A stretch of 64,000 nucleotides of DNA from the NCBI RefSeq assembly GCF_011762125.1, contig NZ_JAASQN010000003.1, positions 124,001 through 188,000 of the forward strand, read 5' to 3'. This DNA is from Sphingopyxis panaciterrae (lineage in GTDB: Bacteria > Pseudomonadota > Alphaproteobacteria > Sphingomonadales > Sphingomonadaceae). Made by a program: the position numbers and the translations under genes. Positions 25,975 through 35,192 of the stretch are shown here, piece by piece. Each line of letters begins with the position of its first letter. Positions within the stretch are counted from its first letter, which is position 1. The notes below the pieces were generated by a model that ran no database searches, was not told where the DNA came from, and worked only from the letters and a program-made list of their open reading frames with translations.

Positions 25975-26390
25975 ATGTTCATTCCCCACCACCCGCTTGT
26001 CTTTTGGACGCGAAGCGGTGAAATTTGCGTTAAACGGCCTGCGGTGGGGACTTGATCCAGTTCGAAATGCGGGACGTGGTTTTCCCTCTTCGTCACCCCG
26101 GACTTGATCCGGGGTCCCGCTTTTCGCCGTTGCTGAGCGGGACCCCGGATCAAGTCCGGGGTGACGAAGAGGATTTGTCAGCTTTCCCGAGCCAAACCAC
26201 GCACCCGCCCCGCGCTCGCTTGCCATCGCGCGCATAAATGTGTATTGGCGGCCGCGTCCGGGCGCATCTTGCGCACGGGCATATCGATGTCCGCGACGGA
26301 AAGTCTGTCCACGGATAGCCGCTGGTTAGCGAGGTTTCGCTCACCGGCGTCTTTTGCGTTGCAGGCGTCGAAAGCAAGGATTTGAGGCGC
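25975..26390. other. Intergenic region between the divergent GGDEF-EAL gene and ffh
   Basis: Holds a family-A repeat (26091-26166) and about 220 bp upstream of ffh with no supportable gene. Promoters for both flanking genes must lie here, but I see no clear -35/-10 pair. Confidence 0.5.
26091..26166. repeat. Palindromic dispersed repeat, family A copy 3
   Basis: The cleanest copy: CGTCACCCCGGACTTGATCC and its complement GGATCAAGTCCGGGGTGACG form the two arms around CGCTTTTCGCCGTTGCTGAGCG. Confidence 0.85.
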
Positions 26391-27869
26391 ATGTTCGACA
26401 GTCTGAGCAATCGGCTTGGCGATGTTTTCGGGAAGCTCCGCGGTCGCGGCGCGCTGACCGAGGCCGACGTGCGCGCCGCGATGCGCGAAGTGCGAATCGC
26501 CCTGCTCGAAGCCGACGTCGCGCTGCCCGTCGTCCGCAGCTTCGTCGACCAGGTCACCGAACTCGCGATCGGCCAGAATGTCCTGCGCTCGGTTACCCCG
26601 GGGCAGCAGGTCGTCAAGATCGTCAGCGATGCGCTGACCGAAATGCTCGGTTCCGAAACCGCCGAGCTCGAGCTTGCCGTCACCCCGCCTGCGGTCATCA
26701 TGATGGTCGGTCTGCAGGGTTCGGGCAAGACGACGACGACCGCGAAGATCGCGAAGCGGCTGAAAGAAAAAGAGCGCAAGAAGGTGCTGATGGCGTCGCT
26801 CGACGTCAATCGCCCCGCCGCGCAGGAACAGCTCGCCGTCCTCGGCACCCAGATCGACGTCGCCACCCTGCCGATCATCGCGGGGCAGCAGCCGGTCGAG
26901 ATCGCGCAGCGCGCGCTGCAGGCTGCAAAGCTGCAGGGCTATGACGTGCTGATGCTCGACACCGCGGGCCGCCTCCATGTCGACCAGCAATTGATGGACG
27001 AGATGCAGGCGGTGTCGCGAACCGCGAACCCCGCTGAAACGCTGCTCGTCGTCGACAGCCTGACCGGTCAGGACGCGGTGCAGGTCGCGCAGCGCTTTAC
27101 CGACCAGGTGCCGCTGACCGGCGTCGTGCTCACCCGCATGGACGGCGACGCGCGCGGCGGCGCCGCGCTGTCGATGCGCGCGGTCACCGGCAAGCCGATC
27201 AAGTTCGCGGGCACGGGCGAAAAGCTCGACGGGCTCGAACTCTTCCAGCCGTCGCGTATCGCGGGCCGCATCCTTGGCATGGGCGACGTCGTCAGCCTCG
27301 TCGAACGCGCCGCCGAAACGATCCAGGCCGAAGAGGCCGAGGCGATGGCGGCGAAGATGGCGAAGGGCATCTTCGACCTCAATGACCTGCGCACGCAATT
27401 GAACCAGATGCGCCGCATGGGCGGCCTCGGCGCGCTGGCCGGGATGATCCCCGGGATCAAGAAGGCGCAGGCCGCGATGGCGCAGGGCGGCGCCGACGAC
27501 AAGATGCTGATCCATTTCGACGCGATCATGGGGTCGATGACCCCCAAGGAACGCGCCAAGCCCGAACTGATCAACGCGAAGCGCAAGATCCGCATCGCCA
27601 ACGGATCGGGCACGACGGTGCAGCAGGTCAACAAGGTGCTGAAGATGCATCAGGAAATGGCCAGCGCGATGAAGAAAATCCGCAAGATGGGCGGGCTCAA
27701 GGGCCTTGGCGCGCTGTTCGGCAAGGGCGGCGGCATTCCCGGCATGCCGGGTCTTGGGGGCGGCGGCGGTTTTGGCGGCGGCGGAGGCGGCGGCCTCGGC
27801 GGGCTGTCGGGCCTCGGTGGCGGCGCCATCCCGCCCGAGCTCGCGAACCTGATGAACAAGAAGAAATAA
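26391..27869 (+). CDS. ffh: Ffh, signal recognition particle protein
   Basis: A 492-aa SRP54 homologue. The N domain starts MFDSLSNRLGDVFGKLRGRG. G-domain motifs are GLQGSGKTTTTAKI, DTAGRLHVD and TRMDGDARGG. The methionine-rich M domain (about residues 300-430) binds 4.5S RNA and signal peptides. The last ~50 residues are an unusual Gly-rich run (GLGGGGGFGGGGGGGLGGLS), longer than the typical Ffh tail. Ribosome-binding site CAAGGAT. It leads the ffh-rpsP-rimM unit. Confidence 0.97.
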   Translation: MFDSLSNRLGDVFGKLRGRGALTEADVRAAMREVRIALLEADVALPVVRSFVDQVTELAIGQNVLRSVTPGQQVVKIVSDALTEMLGSETAELELAVTPPAVIMMVGLQGSGKTTTTAKIAKRLKEKERKKVLMASLDVNRPAAQEQLAVLGTQIDVATLPIIAGQQPVEIAQRALQAAKLQGYDVLMLDTAGRLHVDQQLMDEMQAVSRTANPAETLLVVDSLTGQDAVQVAQRFTDQVPLTGVVLTRMDGDARGGAALSMRAVTGKPIKFAGTGEKLDGLELFQPSRIAGRILGMGDVVSLVERAAETIQAEEAEAMAAKMAKGIFDLNDLRTQLNQMRRMGGLGALAGMIPGIKKAQAAMAQGGADDKMLIHFDAIMGSMTPKERAKPELINAKRKIRIANGSGTTVQQVNKVLKMHQEMASAMKKIRKMGGLKGLGALFGKGGGIPGMPGLGGGGGFGGGGGGGLGGLSGLGGGAIPPELANLMNKKK

Positions 27870-27917
27870 CCCGATCAACCGACATTTTGAATTTGAATTG
27901 GAAAGAAGGATTACATC

Positions 27918-28628
27918 ATGGCTACCTCTATTCGCCTTTCGCGCGGCGGTTCGAAAAAGCGCCCTTATTACAAGATCGTCGTTGCTGATTCGCGCAGCCC
28001 GCGCGACGGCCGCTTCATCGAGCGTATCGGCAGCTACAACCCGCTGCTCGCCAAGGACAATCCCGAGCGCGTCAAGCTCGACGCCGACCGTGCGAAGCAT
28101 TGGCTGAGCGTCGGCGCCCAGCCGAGCGACCGCGTCGCCCGCTTCCTCGACGCCGCGGGTGTCCAGGAACGCGCCGCGCGTAACAACCCCAACAAGGCGG
28201 TTCCGGGCGAGAAGGCCAAGGAACGCGCCGAAGAAAAGGCGCAGAAGCTGGCTGACGCCGAAGAAGCCGCCGCCGCCGCTGCCGCCGCTCCGGCACCCGA
28301 ACCCGAAGCTGCCGAAGAAGCTGCTCCGGAAGTGGCCGCCGAAGAAGCGCCGGCTGAAGAAGCTGCTGCCGAAGCGCCTGCCGCTGAAGAAGCCGCCGCT
28401 CCTGCTGCTGCTGAATCGGACGCGACCGGTTCGGTGAAGAGCGAAGCGACCGCCGAGGCCGTTGCCGAGGCCGTCGCCGACGAAACCCCGGCCGACGCGA
28501 CCGCCGACGATGCGACCGCGATGGCCGAACAGGCTGCCGAAGGCGGCCCGGCCGAAGAAGCCCCGGCTGCTCCGGCTGCCGAAGAAGCGCCTGCTGAAGA
28601 AGCTGGCGAAGAAGAAGCCAAGGCCTGA
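27918..28628 (+). CDS. rpsP: 30S ribosomal protein S16 with a long Ala/Glu C-terminal extension
   Basis: The first ~85 residues are a normal S16 ([20 protein letters not shown] ... [20 protein letters not shown]). The protein then runs to 236 aa, against about 80-90 in most bacteria. The extra ~150 residues are almost only Ala, Glu and Pro with imperfect [10 protein letters not shown] repeats and a short [15 protein letters not shown] break. The tail is probably disordered and acidic on the ribosome surface. rimM starts 3 nt downstream. Confidence 0.95.
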   Translation: MATSIRLSRGGSKKRPYYKIVVADSRSPRDGRFIERIGSYNPLLAKDNPERVKLDADRAKHWLSVGAQPSDRVARFLDAAGVQERAARNNPNKAVPGEKAKERAEEKAQKLADAEEAAAAAAAAPAPEPEAAEEAAPEVAAEEAPAEEAAAEAPAAEEAAAPAAAESDATGSVKSEATAEAVAEAVADETPADATADDATAMAEQAAEGGPAEEAPAAPAAEEAPAEEAGEEEAKA

Positions 28629-28631
28629 GCT

Positions 28632-29141
28632 TTGGCTGACGCTAACCGCCCCGTCACCCTCGCCGCCATCGCTGGTGCGCATGGGGTGCGGGGCGAGGTG
28701 CGGTTGAAACTATTCGGCGAAGGCGCGGAGGCTCTCCGCGCCTTTTCCATATTCGACGCCGGTGGCCGTACGCTGACCCTGAAATCGGTGCGCCCGGCGA
28801 ATCAGGGCGCGGTCGCGACCTTTGCCGAGGTCACCGACCGGAGCGGCGCCGAAGCCTTGCGCGGCACCGTCCTCACCGTCGCGCGCTCGGCGCTGCCGCC
28901 GCTGGGTGAGGGCGAATATTATCATCACGACCTGCTCGGCCTGCCATGCGTATCGACCGACGGCAGTGCGATCGGCCATGTCGCCGCGGTCGAAAATTTC
29001 GGCGCGGGCGATATTCTCGAAATCGAGAAGCCGGCCGAACCCGGCCAGAAGCCGAAGCGCTTCATGGTGCCGATGAACGCGCACGCGGTGCCGGCATGGA
29101 ACGACGACGGGGTGACCGTCAACGCGGCGTTCGTCGAGTAG
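28632..29141 (+). CDS. rimM: RimM, 16S rRNA-processing / 30S maturation factor
   Basis: A 169-aa protein with the N-terminal RimM motif IAGAHGVRGEVRLKLF and a C-terminal PRC-barrel (YYHHDLLGLPCVSTDGSAIG). It assists 30S head maturation. The only sensible start is TTG at 28632, preceded by an AAGG in the S16 tail, so translation is probably coupled to rpsP. The usual next gene, trmD, is displaced by about 3.8 kb. Confidence 0.94.
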   Translation: MADANRPVTLAAIAGAHGVRGEVRLKLFGEGAEALRAFSIFDAGGRTLTLKSVRPANQGAVATFAEVTDRSGAEALRGTVLTVARSALPPLGEGEYYHHDLLGLPCVSTDGSAIGHVAAVENFGAGDILEIEKPAEPGQKPKRFMVPMNAHAVPAWNDDGVTVNAAFVE

Positions 29142-29237
29142 GACGTGGCTGAGCGCCTGACCGATGGCCGGAATGGGTTGGATATGAGACCGTCGGTTTT
29201 GGCAGCGACCTCGAATCGCGGAGATTTTCGACGTGCG

Positions 29238-29828
29238 TCAACTGAGGCGAATGGGCTCAACCCGCCCATTGGCCAGCCGCCAGATTACGTCCTGCGGAAC
29301 GGGCAAACCAAGGGCGTCATCTTTGGCCAGCCCAAGATAGGCTCCGCGAATGAGGCGCCCTGTTAGTCCATGCGAGACGGCAAGTATGACGCCTTGCAAG
29401 CCATCCAACCATCGAATCGCACGCGCCATGGCTGCGTCGTAGCTTTCACCGTCAGGTGATCGGAAAAACCAGTCGAATGGGGTCGTTCCGTCTAACCTGC
29501 CAGGCCACTGGGCATCTATGTCTGTATGGGTAAGACCGTCCCACGATCCAACCGACACCTCGGCGATCAGAGGATCCCATTGTGGCTCCGGAAATTTTCC
29601 AAAACTTTGGATAATGGCTGTGGTTTCACGCACCCGGCCCAACGGACTTGCTACCAGCGCATCTATCCCGGCCGCGACTGCGGCAAGGTGCCTTCCATAT
29701 GCAGCGGCCTGTTCCACCCCCTTTTCTGTAAGGCGGGAGTCGAGCTTTCCCTGGAAGCGGCCAGCGGCGTTCCACTCGGTTTCGCCATGCCGGACCAGAT
29801 AGATTTCCTTTAGCGACGACATAGCCAT
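29238..29828 (-). CDS. Histidine phosphatase (phosphoglycerate-mutase-like) family protein
   Basis: A 196-aa protein. The catalytic RHG lies in IYLVRHGETEWNAAGRFQG, the second His in AVSHGLTGRLIRG, and the conserved LVASPLGRVRET is present. The substrate cannot be told from sequence. ATG 29828 follows GAAGGCG. Its codon use and base composition look less GC-biased than its neighbours, and it lies on the opposite strand inside what is normally a ribosomal operon, so recent acquisition is plausible. Confidence 0.85.
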   Translation of the reverse strand: MAMSSLKEIYLVRHGETEWNAAGRFQGKLDSRLTEKGVEQAAAYGRHLAAVAAGIDALVASPLGRVRETTAIIQSFGKFPEPQWDPLIAEVSVGSWDGLTHTDIDAQWPGRLDGTTPFDWFFRSPDGESYDAAMARAIRWLDGLQGVILAVSHGLTGRLIRGAYLGLAKDDALGLPVPQDVIWRLANGRVEPIRLS

Positions 29829-30183
29829 GGACGCCTTCAACTGCTGGTTCAGATAGGCTTGCAAAGGCCGCCCTTCGGTCGCCACTGCCATCCTCCAGCC
29901 AATGCCTCATAGGACGTCGACGTCATAACGGGAATGGCTGCCCTCGGTCGCTTACAGCGCTTCCCTCGTCACCCCGGACTTGACCCGGGATCTCGCTTGA
30001 CGTCGAGAACTGCCGGTGCCTCAAAAAAGCGGGATTCCGGGTCAAGCCCGGGATGACGAAGGGAGAGGCGCGAAGCGGCGTGTAATGGCCGGTTGCGGTC
30101 GCGTTCGGACCTGCGGCTTTTCAACCTCGATTGTAGGTTATTCCCGGCGCTGTTAGCCTATGGCGACAGATTATGGAGGGACT
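29829..30183. other. Divergent intergenic region between the phosphatase and serine hydrolase genes
   Basis: About 355 bp containing one family-A repeat (29967-30058). The rest holds no gene I can support and must carry the two divergent promoters. Confidence 0.5.
29967..30058. repeat. Palindromic dispersed repeat, family A copy 4
   Basis: Arms CGTCACCCCGGACTTGACCC and GGGTCAAGCCCGGGATGACG around a TCGAGAACTGCCGG...CTC centre that resembles the centre of the 10039 copy in reverse. Confidence 0.8.
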
Positions 30184-31701
30184 ATGCGCTGGAAATCGGG
30201 TCTTACTTTCGCTCTCATGCTCGGGTGGGCAATTCCTGCTGCTGCTCGGGAAGCCGCTCCAAAAAACCTTGACCAGCTCGCCCCCGAAATCGATGCGCTG
30301 TTCGCCAAATTCCAAGCCGATCAACATGTCCCCGGCATGGTCTATGGCATCGTCAAGGATGGCAGGCTTGCTTATGTAAAGGGCATCGGCGTCCAGAATA
30401 TCGCCGACAGCCGTGCCGTTACCCCCGACAGCCTGTTCCGCATCGCGTCGATGACCAAGGCGTTCACCGCATTGTCGATCCTGAAGCTGCGCGACGACGG
30501 CAAGCTGCGTCTCGACGATCTGGCCGAGCAATATGTGCCCGAAATGAAGGGCTGGACCTATCCGACCAGGGACAGTCCGCGCATCCGGGTGCGCGACCTG
30601 CTCCAGCATGTCGGCGGGCTGGTCACCGACGATCCGTGGGGCGACCGGCAGCAGGTGCTGCCGCAGGAAGACTTCACCAAAATGATCGCGGCGGGGGTGC
30701 CGTTCAGCCGCGCGCCGCAGAGCCAACATGAATATTCGAACTTCGGCTATGCCTTGCTCGGCCGCATCGTCACCCATGCCTCGGGCATGGCCTATGCCGA
30801 CTATGTCCGGCAGACGATCCTGAACCCGCTGGGCATGACGAGCAGCGGCTTCGACGCGCCGCAAGCCCCGAAGGCGCGCTATGCCCGCGGCTATCGCTGG
30901 GAAAATGAGCGCTGGTCGCCCGAACCCGAAATGGTCGACGGCGCGTTCAATTCGATGGGCGGGCTGCAGGTCAGCGCGCGCGATTATGCCAAATGGGTCG
31001 CCTTCCTGCTCTCCGCCTGGCCGGCGCGCGACGATGCCGACAGCGGGCCGGTCAGGCGCGCGACGGTGCGCGAAATCGCGCAGGGGCTGAATTTCGTGTC
31101 GGTGACGAACCGGATCGGCACCAGCGGTGCGACGGCGTGCAAACAGGCCGCCGCTTATGGCATGGGCTGGCGCGTCGCGCAGGATTGCGACCTTGGCCTC
31201 ACGCTGGCGCATGGCGGCGGCTATCCGGGCTATGGCAGCCATGTGATGCTGATGCCCGACCATGGCGTCGGTGTTTTCGCGCTGGCGAACCGCACCTATG
31301 CGGGGCCGTCGGCGCCGGCGTGGGATACCGCCGTGCTGATGGACGGGGCAGGGCTGTTGCCGTCGCGCGGGACGCCCGTGTCGCCAGCGGTCGCCGACAT
31401 GTTCACCGCGGCGCGGGCCGCCTATGCCGCGGGCAATCTGGCGCCGCTGGGCGGCAAGCTGGCGATGAATTTCCTGATGGATCGCTCGGCCGAAAACTGG
31501 ACCGCGGAACTGGCGCGATTGAAGGCCGAGGTCGGCGAATGCCCCGCCGCCGAACCGCTGGCGTCGACCGGCGCGATGTCCACCGCCTTTCGCCTGAATT
31601 GCGACAGGGGCAAGCTCGACGGCACGTTGCTGCTCGCGCCGACGACGCCCGCAACGCTGCAGGCGCTCCGCCTCCGCGTCGCGCCGCCCGACCAGCCCTA
31701 G
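30184..31701 (+). CDS. Serine beta-lactamase-fold hydrolase, exported
   Basis: A 505-aa class-C-like serine hydrolase (beta-lactamase/D-aminopeptidase/esterase superfamily). A signal peptide (MRWKSGLTFALMLGWAIPAA) ends near ARA/AREA. SxxK is SMTK (residues 89-92), the YxN triad member is in HEYSNFGYAL, and the HxG box is LAHGGGYPG. It is longer than a classical AmpC (about 380 aa) with a C-terminal domain that has two cysteines. ATG 30184 follows GGAGGGA. Substrate unknown; resistance should not be assumed. Confidence 0.88.
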   Translation: MRWKSGLTFALMLGWAIPAAAREAAPKNLDQLAPEIDALFAKFQADQHVPGMVYGIVKDGRLAYVKGIGVQNIADSRAVTPDSLFRIASMTKAFTALSILKLRDDGKLRLDDLAEQYVPEMKGWTYPTRDSPRIRVRDLLQHVGGLVTDDPWGDRQQVLPQEDFTKMIAAGVPFSRAPQSQHEYSNFGYALLGRIVTHASGMAYADYVRQTILNPLGMTSSGFDAPQAPKARYARGYRWENERWSPEPEMVDGAFNSMGGLQVSARDYAKWVAFLLSAWPARDDADSGPVRRATVREIAQGLNFVSVTNRIGTSGATACKQAAAYGMGWRVAQDCDLGLTLAHGGGYPGYGSHVMLMPDHGVGVFALANRTYAGPSAPAWDTAVLMDGAGLLPSRGTPVSPAVADMFTAARAAYAAGNLAPLGGKLAMNFLMDRSAENWTAELARLKAEVGECPAAEPLASTGAMSTAFRLNCDRGKLDGTLLLAPTTPATLQALRLRVAPPDQP

Positions 31702-31767
31702 GCGAGCGAAAAGAGTATCGGCCCAAGGAACATGCCGGTCAGCGCGACGGCGTTCTGGCAGGAGGCA

Positions 31768-31929
31768 TCATCGCGCCTTGCGAGGTTGGGCACCGGGACC
31801 AGCGGGCCGGGCGATCGTTTCGCCGAGGCGGCGGAGCGGGGTAAACAGCCAGATCAGGCCGCGGTGCAAATCGGCGCTGAATTGCGGATGGCCCTCGTTC
31901 CAGCTGCGCATCCAAAGTTCGTCTTTCAT
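31768..31929 (-). CDS. Small basic protein divergent from a LysR regulator
   Basis: A 53-aa protein beginning MKDELWMRSWNEGHPQFSAD and rich in Arg and Trp, with no signal or TM segment. An ideal ribosome-binding site (AGGAG, 7 nt before the ATG) and its divergent position to a LysR gene with a LysR box between them support it as real. Family not recognised. It is a natural candidate target of the adjacent regulator. Confidence 0.55.
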   Translation of the reverse strand: MKDELWMRSWNEGHPQFSADLHRGLIWLFTPLRRLGETIARPAGPGAQPRKAR

Positions 31930-32008
31930 GGGTTTTCTCCTGATCATCCTATGCCCGTCTGATGCGCCTTTGCGCCCGGCCCGGCCAACAAAAGGCGTAG
32001 ACCATATC

Positions 32009-32023
32009 ATAAGGACAGCTTAT
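32009..32023. promoter_or_regulatory. LysR-type operator (T-N11-A palindrome)
   Basis: ATAAGGACAGCTTAT is a perfect interrupted dyad with the T-N11-A form of LysR-family sites. It lies 10 nt upstream of the LysR start, between it and the divergent small gene, so autoregulation is likely. Confidence 0.6.
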
Positions 32024-32032
32024 ATATTGGCG

Positions 32033-32953
32033 ATGCCCAAGCTGCCGCCCCTCGCCGCGATTCGGACCTTCGAGGCCGCAGGGCGCCTGCAAAATTTCTC
32101 GCGGGCGGCGGAAGAACTGGGGATGACCCAGGCGGCGGTAAGCTATCAGGTCCGCCAATTGGAAGACCGGCTCGGCCGCGCGCTGTTCGTACGCGAAAAA
32201 GGGCGGGTGCATCTGTCGGAAACGGGGTTGCGGCTGCTCCCGGCGGTCAGCAATGCCTTTGCATCGATGGGCGATGCGTTCGCGGCGCTCGGCAGCGACG
32301 AAGCCGATGTGCTGACGATCAGCGCGATGACGACGTTCGGCGGCACCTGGCTCAGCGCGCGCATCGGCGGCTTCCAGCTCGCCTATCCCGAACTCGCCGT
32401 GCGCATGTCGATGAACAACGACCTCGTCGATTTCGATGCCACCAACGTCGACGTCGCGATCCGCGTCGGGCATCCGCCGTGGCCGGGCCTGCGCGCCGAA
32501 TTCCTCTATCGCAGCCATGTCACGCCGATCTGCGCGCCGGCCTTCCTCGCGGCCAACCGCATCGCGCGGCCCGAAGACCTGCTGCGCGTCGAAAGGCTCG
32601 CGCCCAACGATCCGTGGTGGACGGGCTGGCTTGCCGCGGCGGGGGTCGATACCGTGCCGCCGCCGCGGCGCAGCGGCATCGAACTCGACAGCCAGCTCCA
32701 GGAAGCGAGCGCGGTGCAGGCGGGCTTTGGCATCGCGATGATGACGCCCTTGCTCTGGCGCGCCGAACTCGACGCAAGGCGGCTGGTCCAGCCCTTCGAC
32801 ACGCTCTTCGAACCCGGCACCGCCCATTATCTCGTCCACCGCGAAAACCGCGTCGGCGTCCGCAAGATCGAACGCTTCCGCGAATGGCTGCGCGCCGAAC
32901 TGGACAAGGATCGCCACCTGCTCTCCGACAGGCTATGGACGCCGCCGTCATGA
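32033..32953 (+). CDS. LysR-family transcriptional regulator (GcvA/AmpR branch)
   Basis: A 306-aa regulator. The N-terminal winged [23 protein letters not shown] ... [17 protein letters not shown] is typical of the GcvA/AmpR branch. The C-terminal ligand-binding domain follows. ATG 32033 was chosen because the HTH begins immediately after it. It could control the divergent small gene or the serine hydrolase upstream, since AmpR-type regulators often neighbour beta-lactamase-fold genes. Its stop overlaps the trmD start (ATGA). Confidence 0.92.
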   Translation: MPKLPPLAAIRTFEAAGRLQNFSRAAEELGMTQAAVSYQVRQLEDRLGRALFVREKGRVHLSETGLRLLPAVSNAFASMGDAFAALGSDEADVLTISAMTTFGGTWLSARIGGFQLAYPELAVRMSMNNDLVDFDATNVDVAIRVGHPPWPGLRAEFLYRSHVTPICAPAFLAANRIARPEDLLRVERLAPNDPWWTGWLAAAGVDTVPPPRRSGIELDSQLQEASAVQAGFGIAMMTPLLWRAELDARRLVQPFDTLFEPGTAHYLVHRENRVGVRKIERFREWLRAELDKDRHLLSDRLWTPPS

Positions 32954-33657
32954 CCTTCACCGCCGTCCCCCTGACCCTATACCCCGACATGTTCCCCGGC
33001 CCGCTGGGGCACAGCATGGCGGGGCGGGCGCTCGAAAGCGGGACGTGGCGCTGTGCGCCGGTGCAGATTCGCGATTTCGCGGCCGACAAGCACCGCACCG
33101 TCGACGATACGCCGGCGGGCGGCGGCGCAGGCATGGTGCTGAAGGCCGACGTCCTCGGCGCCGCGATCGACCATGCCGCGGCGACGCATCCCGGCCTACC
33201 CCTCCTCGCGATGACGCCGCGCGGCAAGCCGGTCACGCAGGCGCGCGTCCGCGAACTTGCGCGCGGCCCCGGCGCGATCATCCTGTGCGGCCGGTTCGAG
33301 GGTTTCGACGAGCGGATTTTCGATGCGCGGCCGATCGAACAAGTGTCGATGGGCGACATCATCCTGTCCGGTGGAGAGATGGGGGCGCTGCTGCTGCTCG
33401 ACGCGTGCATCCGCCTGCTGCCGGGCGTCATGGGGGCGGCGTCGAGCGGCGACGACGAATCGTTCGAGAACGGCCTGCTCGAATATCCGCACTATACCCG
33501 CCCGGTTGATTGGGAAGGCCATGCGATTCCCGATGTGCTGCGCTCCGGCGATCATGCGAAGATCGCCGCCTGGCGCCGCGAGCAGGCCGAACGCGATACG
33601 AGCGCGCGCCGTCCCGATCTGTGGGCCGCCTATGTCGCGGACCGCGACGGGCGATAG
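32950..33657 (+). CDS. trmD: TrmD, tRNA (guanine-37-N1)-methyltransferase
   Basis: A 235-aa SPOUT enzyme making m1G37, which prevents frameshifting. Signatures are [15 protein letters not shown], the knot region [12 protein letters not shown] and [18 protein letters not shown], and [14 protein letters not shown] 32950 overlaps the LysR stop by 4 nt, so an essential tRNA-modification gene appears translationally coupled to a regulator instead of to rimM. Its 3' end overlaps the convergent sulfatase-like gene by 28 bp. Confidence 0.96.
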   Translation: MTFTAVPLTLYPDMFPGPLGHSMAGRALESGTWRCAPVQIRDFAADKHRTVDDTPAGGGAGMVLKADVLGAAIDHAAATHPGLPLLAMTPRGKPVTQARVRELARGPGAIILCGRFEGFDERIFDARPIEQVSMGDIILSGGEMGALLLLDACIRLLPGVMGAASSGDDESFENGLLEYPHYTRPVDWEGHAIPDVLRSGDHAKIAAWRREQAERDTSARRPDLWAAYVADRDGR

Positions 33658-35000
33658 CGCAGCAACACCCACGGCACCTTCGTACTGTCGAACATCAGCC
33701 TACTTTTCTGCTGGGTGAAGGGGGGCATATGGTCGCCGACGATCAATATGTCGGTGGGCGGGAAATCGGGCCGGCTCGCCATGTCGGCGAGTGCCGCTGC
33801 GGTGTCGTCCCAGACCGCGAAGAGGCGGCAGACCTGCGGATAGTCGCTGTCGATCGCGGCGCCGAGCTGCCGGCAATGCTCGGTACGCAGTGCGGCGTTG
33901 GCGACCACCGGCAGATGCGAGTTGAGCGTCAGCCAATAGGCGAACTGCGGCTGCTTCGCCGCGGCCAGATCGCGCCCGATCAGGCGCGGAATGTCGCGGT
34001 CGCATGCGCCCGGAAAGACATTGGGGCAGTGCCGTGCGCCCCGCGCCTCGATCGCGTCGCGAAAGCTCATCCGTTCGAACCCGATCAGCGGATACCATCG
34101 ATCGCGATCGAAGAAGTCGGGTGCGAAGCCGTGATAGGCATGCGTCGCATATCCGCGCCGCGCAAGGGTCGCCGGCAGGCAATCGGATTCGGGGACGACG
34201 ATCTCGGGAAAATCGCCCCAACGCTGGCACAGTTCGCGGATCTCGCCCTTGGTCGTCGAACTATAGAAAGTCGTGCTGCCCTGGCTGATGTCGAAACGCT
34301 GCTTCAACGCCGGCCGCGTCCAGATCGCATCGAGCCGCTTGTGCAGCGTCGGCTCGGTCGGCAGTCCCATCGCCTCGACCACGACGATCATCACATTGCG
34401 CTTGCCGTCGGCGAACTGCAAAAATCCGGTCTGCTGCGTGGCGGAGGTAAAGGGCGCGCCGGCGGGTGCCAGGCGGTTGTAAGCGGTCGCCCCGTCGCGC
34501 GCCCGGATATAGTCCGCCTGGGCCAGCGTGTAGGTGAGCGCGGCCGCGGCTATCATCCATTGCAGTCCGCGCAGATTGGCCGGCCGGCGAAGCCGCTGCA
34601 CGGCGAAGCCGAGGACGAGGATCATCAGGCCGCCGCCGACGATATATTCGGGTGAGGCGGCCGGGCGAAGGTCGAGCACCAGCGCGATGACCGACAGGAT
34701 CACACTGATGTGCATGTTAAACATGCTCGCGATGAAAACGAGCGTTATATAAATGAAAAGGCCGAAAAAGGCAGCCAGTCGGACCCAGTAGCAGAACCAG
34801 CAGGCGACAAAGCCGACGATGCCGCACAGCATGATTTCGTGGGTGCGCATCGGACCGCCCATGATGGTGATCGGCAGGAAGGGCAGATTGGGCAGCACCA
34901 GCCAGCACAGCGTCCAGTGGAAGAACGCCGTCAGCCCGGTGCCCTCGGCCGGCACGAAAATGTATCGCGCGAGCGACTTGATCGCGATAATGGGCTGCAT
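33630..35000 (-). CDS. Membrane sulfatase / phosphoethanolamine-transferase-like protein
   Basis: A 456-aa alkaline-phosphatase-superfamily enzyme. The first ~190 residues hold several TM helices. The periplasmic catalytic part has the metal start [12 protein letters not shown], a probable Thr nucleophile in [28 protein letters not shown] and the C-terminal metal motif [10 protein letters not shown]. This layout fits transferases that decorate envelope glycans or lipids; the substrate is unknown. ATG 35000 follows GGAGGGA. A CtrA box lies 36 bp upstream. Confidence 0.82.
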   Translation of the reverse strand: MQPIIAIKSLARYIFVPAEGTGLTAFFHWTLCWLVLPNLPFLPITIMGGPMRTHEIMLCGIVGFVACWFCYWVRLAAFFGLFIYITLVFIASMFNMHISVILSVIALVLDLRPAASPEYIVGGGLMILVLGFAVQRLRRPANLRGLQWMIAAAALTYTLAQADYIRARDGATAYNRLAPAGAPFTSATQQTGFLQFADGKRNVMIVVVEAMGLPTEPTLHKRLDAIWTRPALKQRFDISQGSTTFYSSTTKGEIRELCQRWGDFPEIVVPESDCLPATLARRGYATHAYHGFAPDFFDRDRWYPLIGFERMSFRDAIEARGARHCPNVFPGACDRDIPRLIGRDLAAAKQPQFAYWLTLNSHLPVVANAALRTEHCRQLGAAIDSDYPQVCRLFAVWDDTAAALADMASRPDFPPTDILIVGDHMPPFTQQKSRLMFDSTKVPWVLLRYRPSRSAT

Positions 35001-35035
35001 CGGGTCCCTCCGGCGCCTGCCATGGACGATTTTGG

Positions 35036-35050
35036 TTAACGGCAATTTAA
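35036..35050 (-). promoter_or_regulatory. Perfect CtrA-binding box
   Basis: TTAACGGCAATTTAA matches TTAA-N7-TTAA exactly. It lies 36 bp upstream of the sulfatase-like gene, in promoter position for it; the rplS start is about 280 bp away. Confidence 0.6.
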
Positions 35051-35171
35051 TTGGTCGTCCCCGCCATCCGCCGAACCCCTTGCATTTCGCCCCCTTCCGG
35101 CGTAGTGGCCGCGGCTTCAAGTGGAACCGGGCGAATCGCATTCATCGCGTGTGCCGGTCATCCGTTTAAAT

Positions 35172-35192
35172 CCCCGCCGGTATCCGGCGGGG
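35172..35192 (+). promoter_or_regulatory. Perfect hairpin in the rplS leader
   Basis: CCCCGCCGG-TAT-CCGGCGGGG is a 9-bp perfect stem about 140 nt before rplS. A second possible stem (GAGCGCC...GGGCGCTC) lies around 35266-35281. No U-tract follows. It may be part of a structured L19 leader RNA. Confidence 0.35.

Noticed and set aside
26230..26390. Possible 4.5S RNA gene upstream of ffh
   Set aside because: The conserved SRP RNA core (around GTCAGGTCCGGAAGGAAGCA) is absent.
26178..28682. 834-codon minus-strand open frame
   Set aside because: Antisense to ffh and rpsP; its apparent Gly/Ser/Phe-rich repeats are the complement of the S16 Ala/Glu tail.
28034..28750. Ala/Ser-rich 238-codon minus-strand open frame
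   Set aside because: Complement of the repetitive S16 tail; no ribosome-binding site or conserved domain.
30184..31701. Reading the serine hydrolase plus neighbouring LysR as an AmpC/AmpR resistance pair
   Set aside because: The hydrolase is much longer than AmpC and is not divergent from the regulator; the superfamily includes esterases and peptidases, so resistance is not supported.
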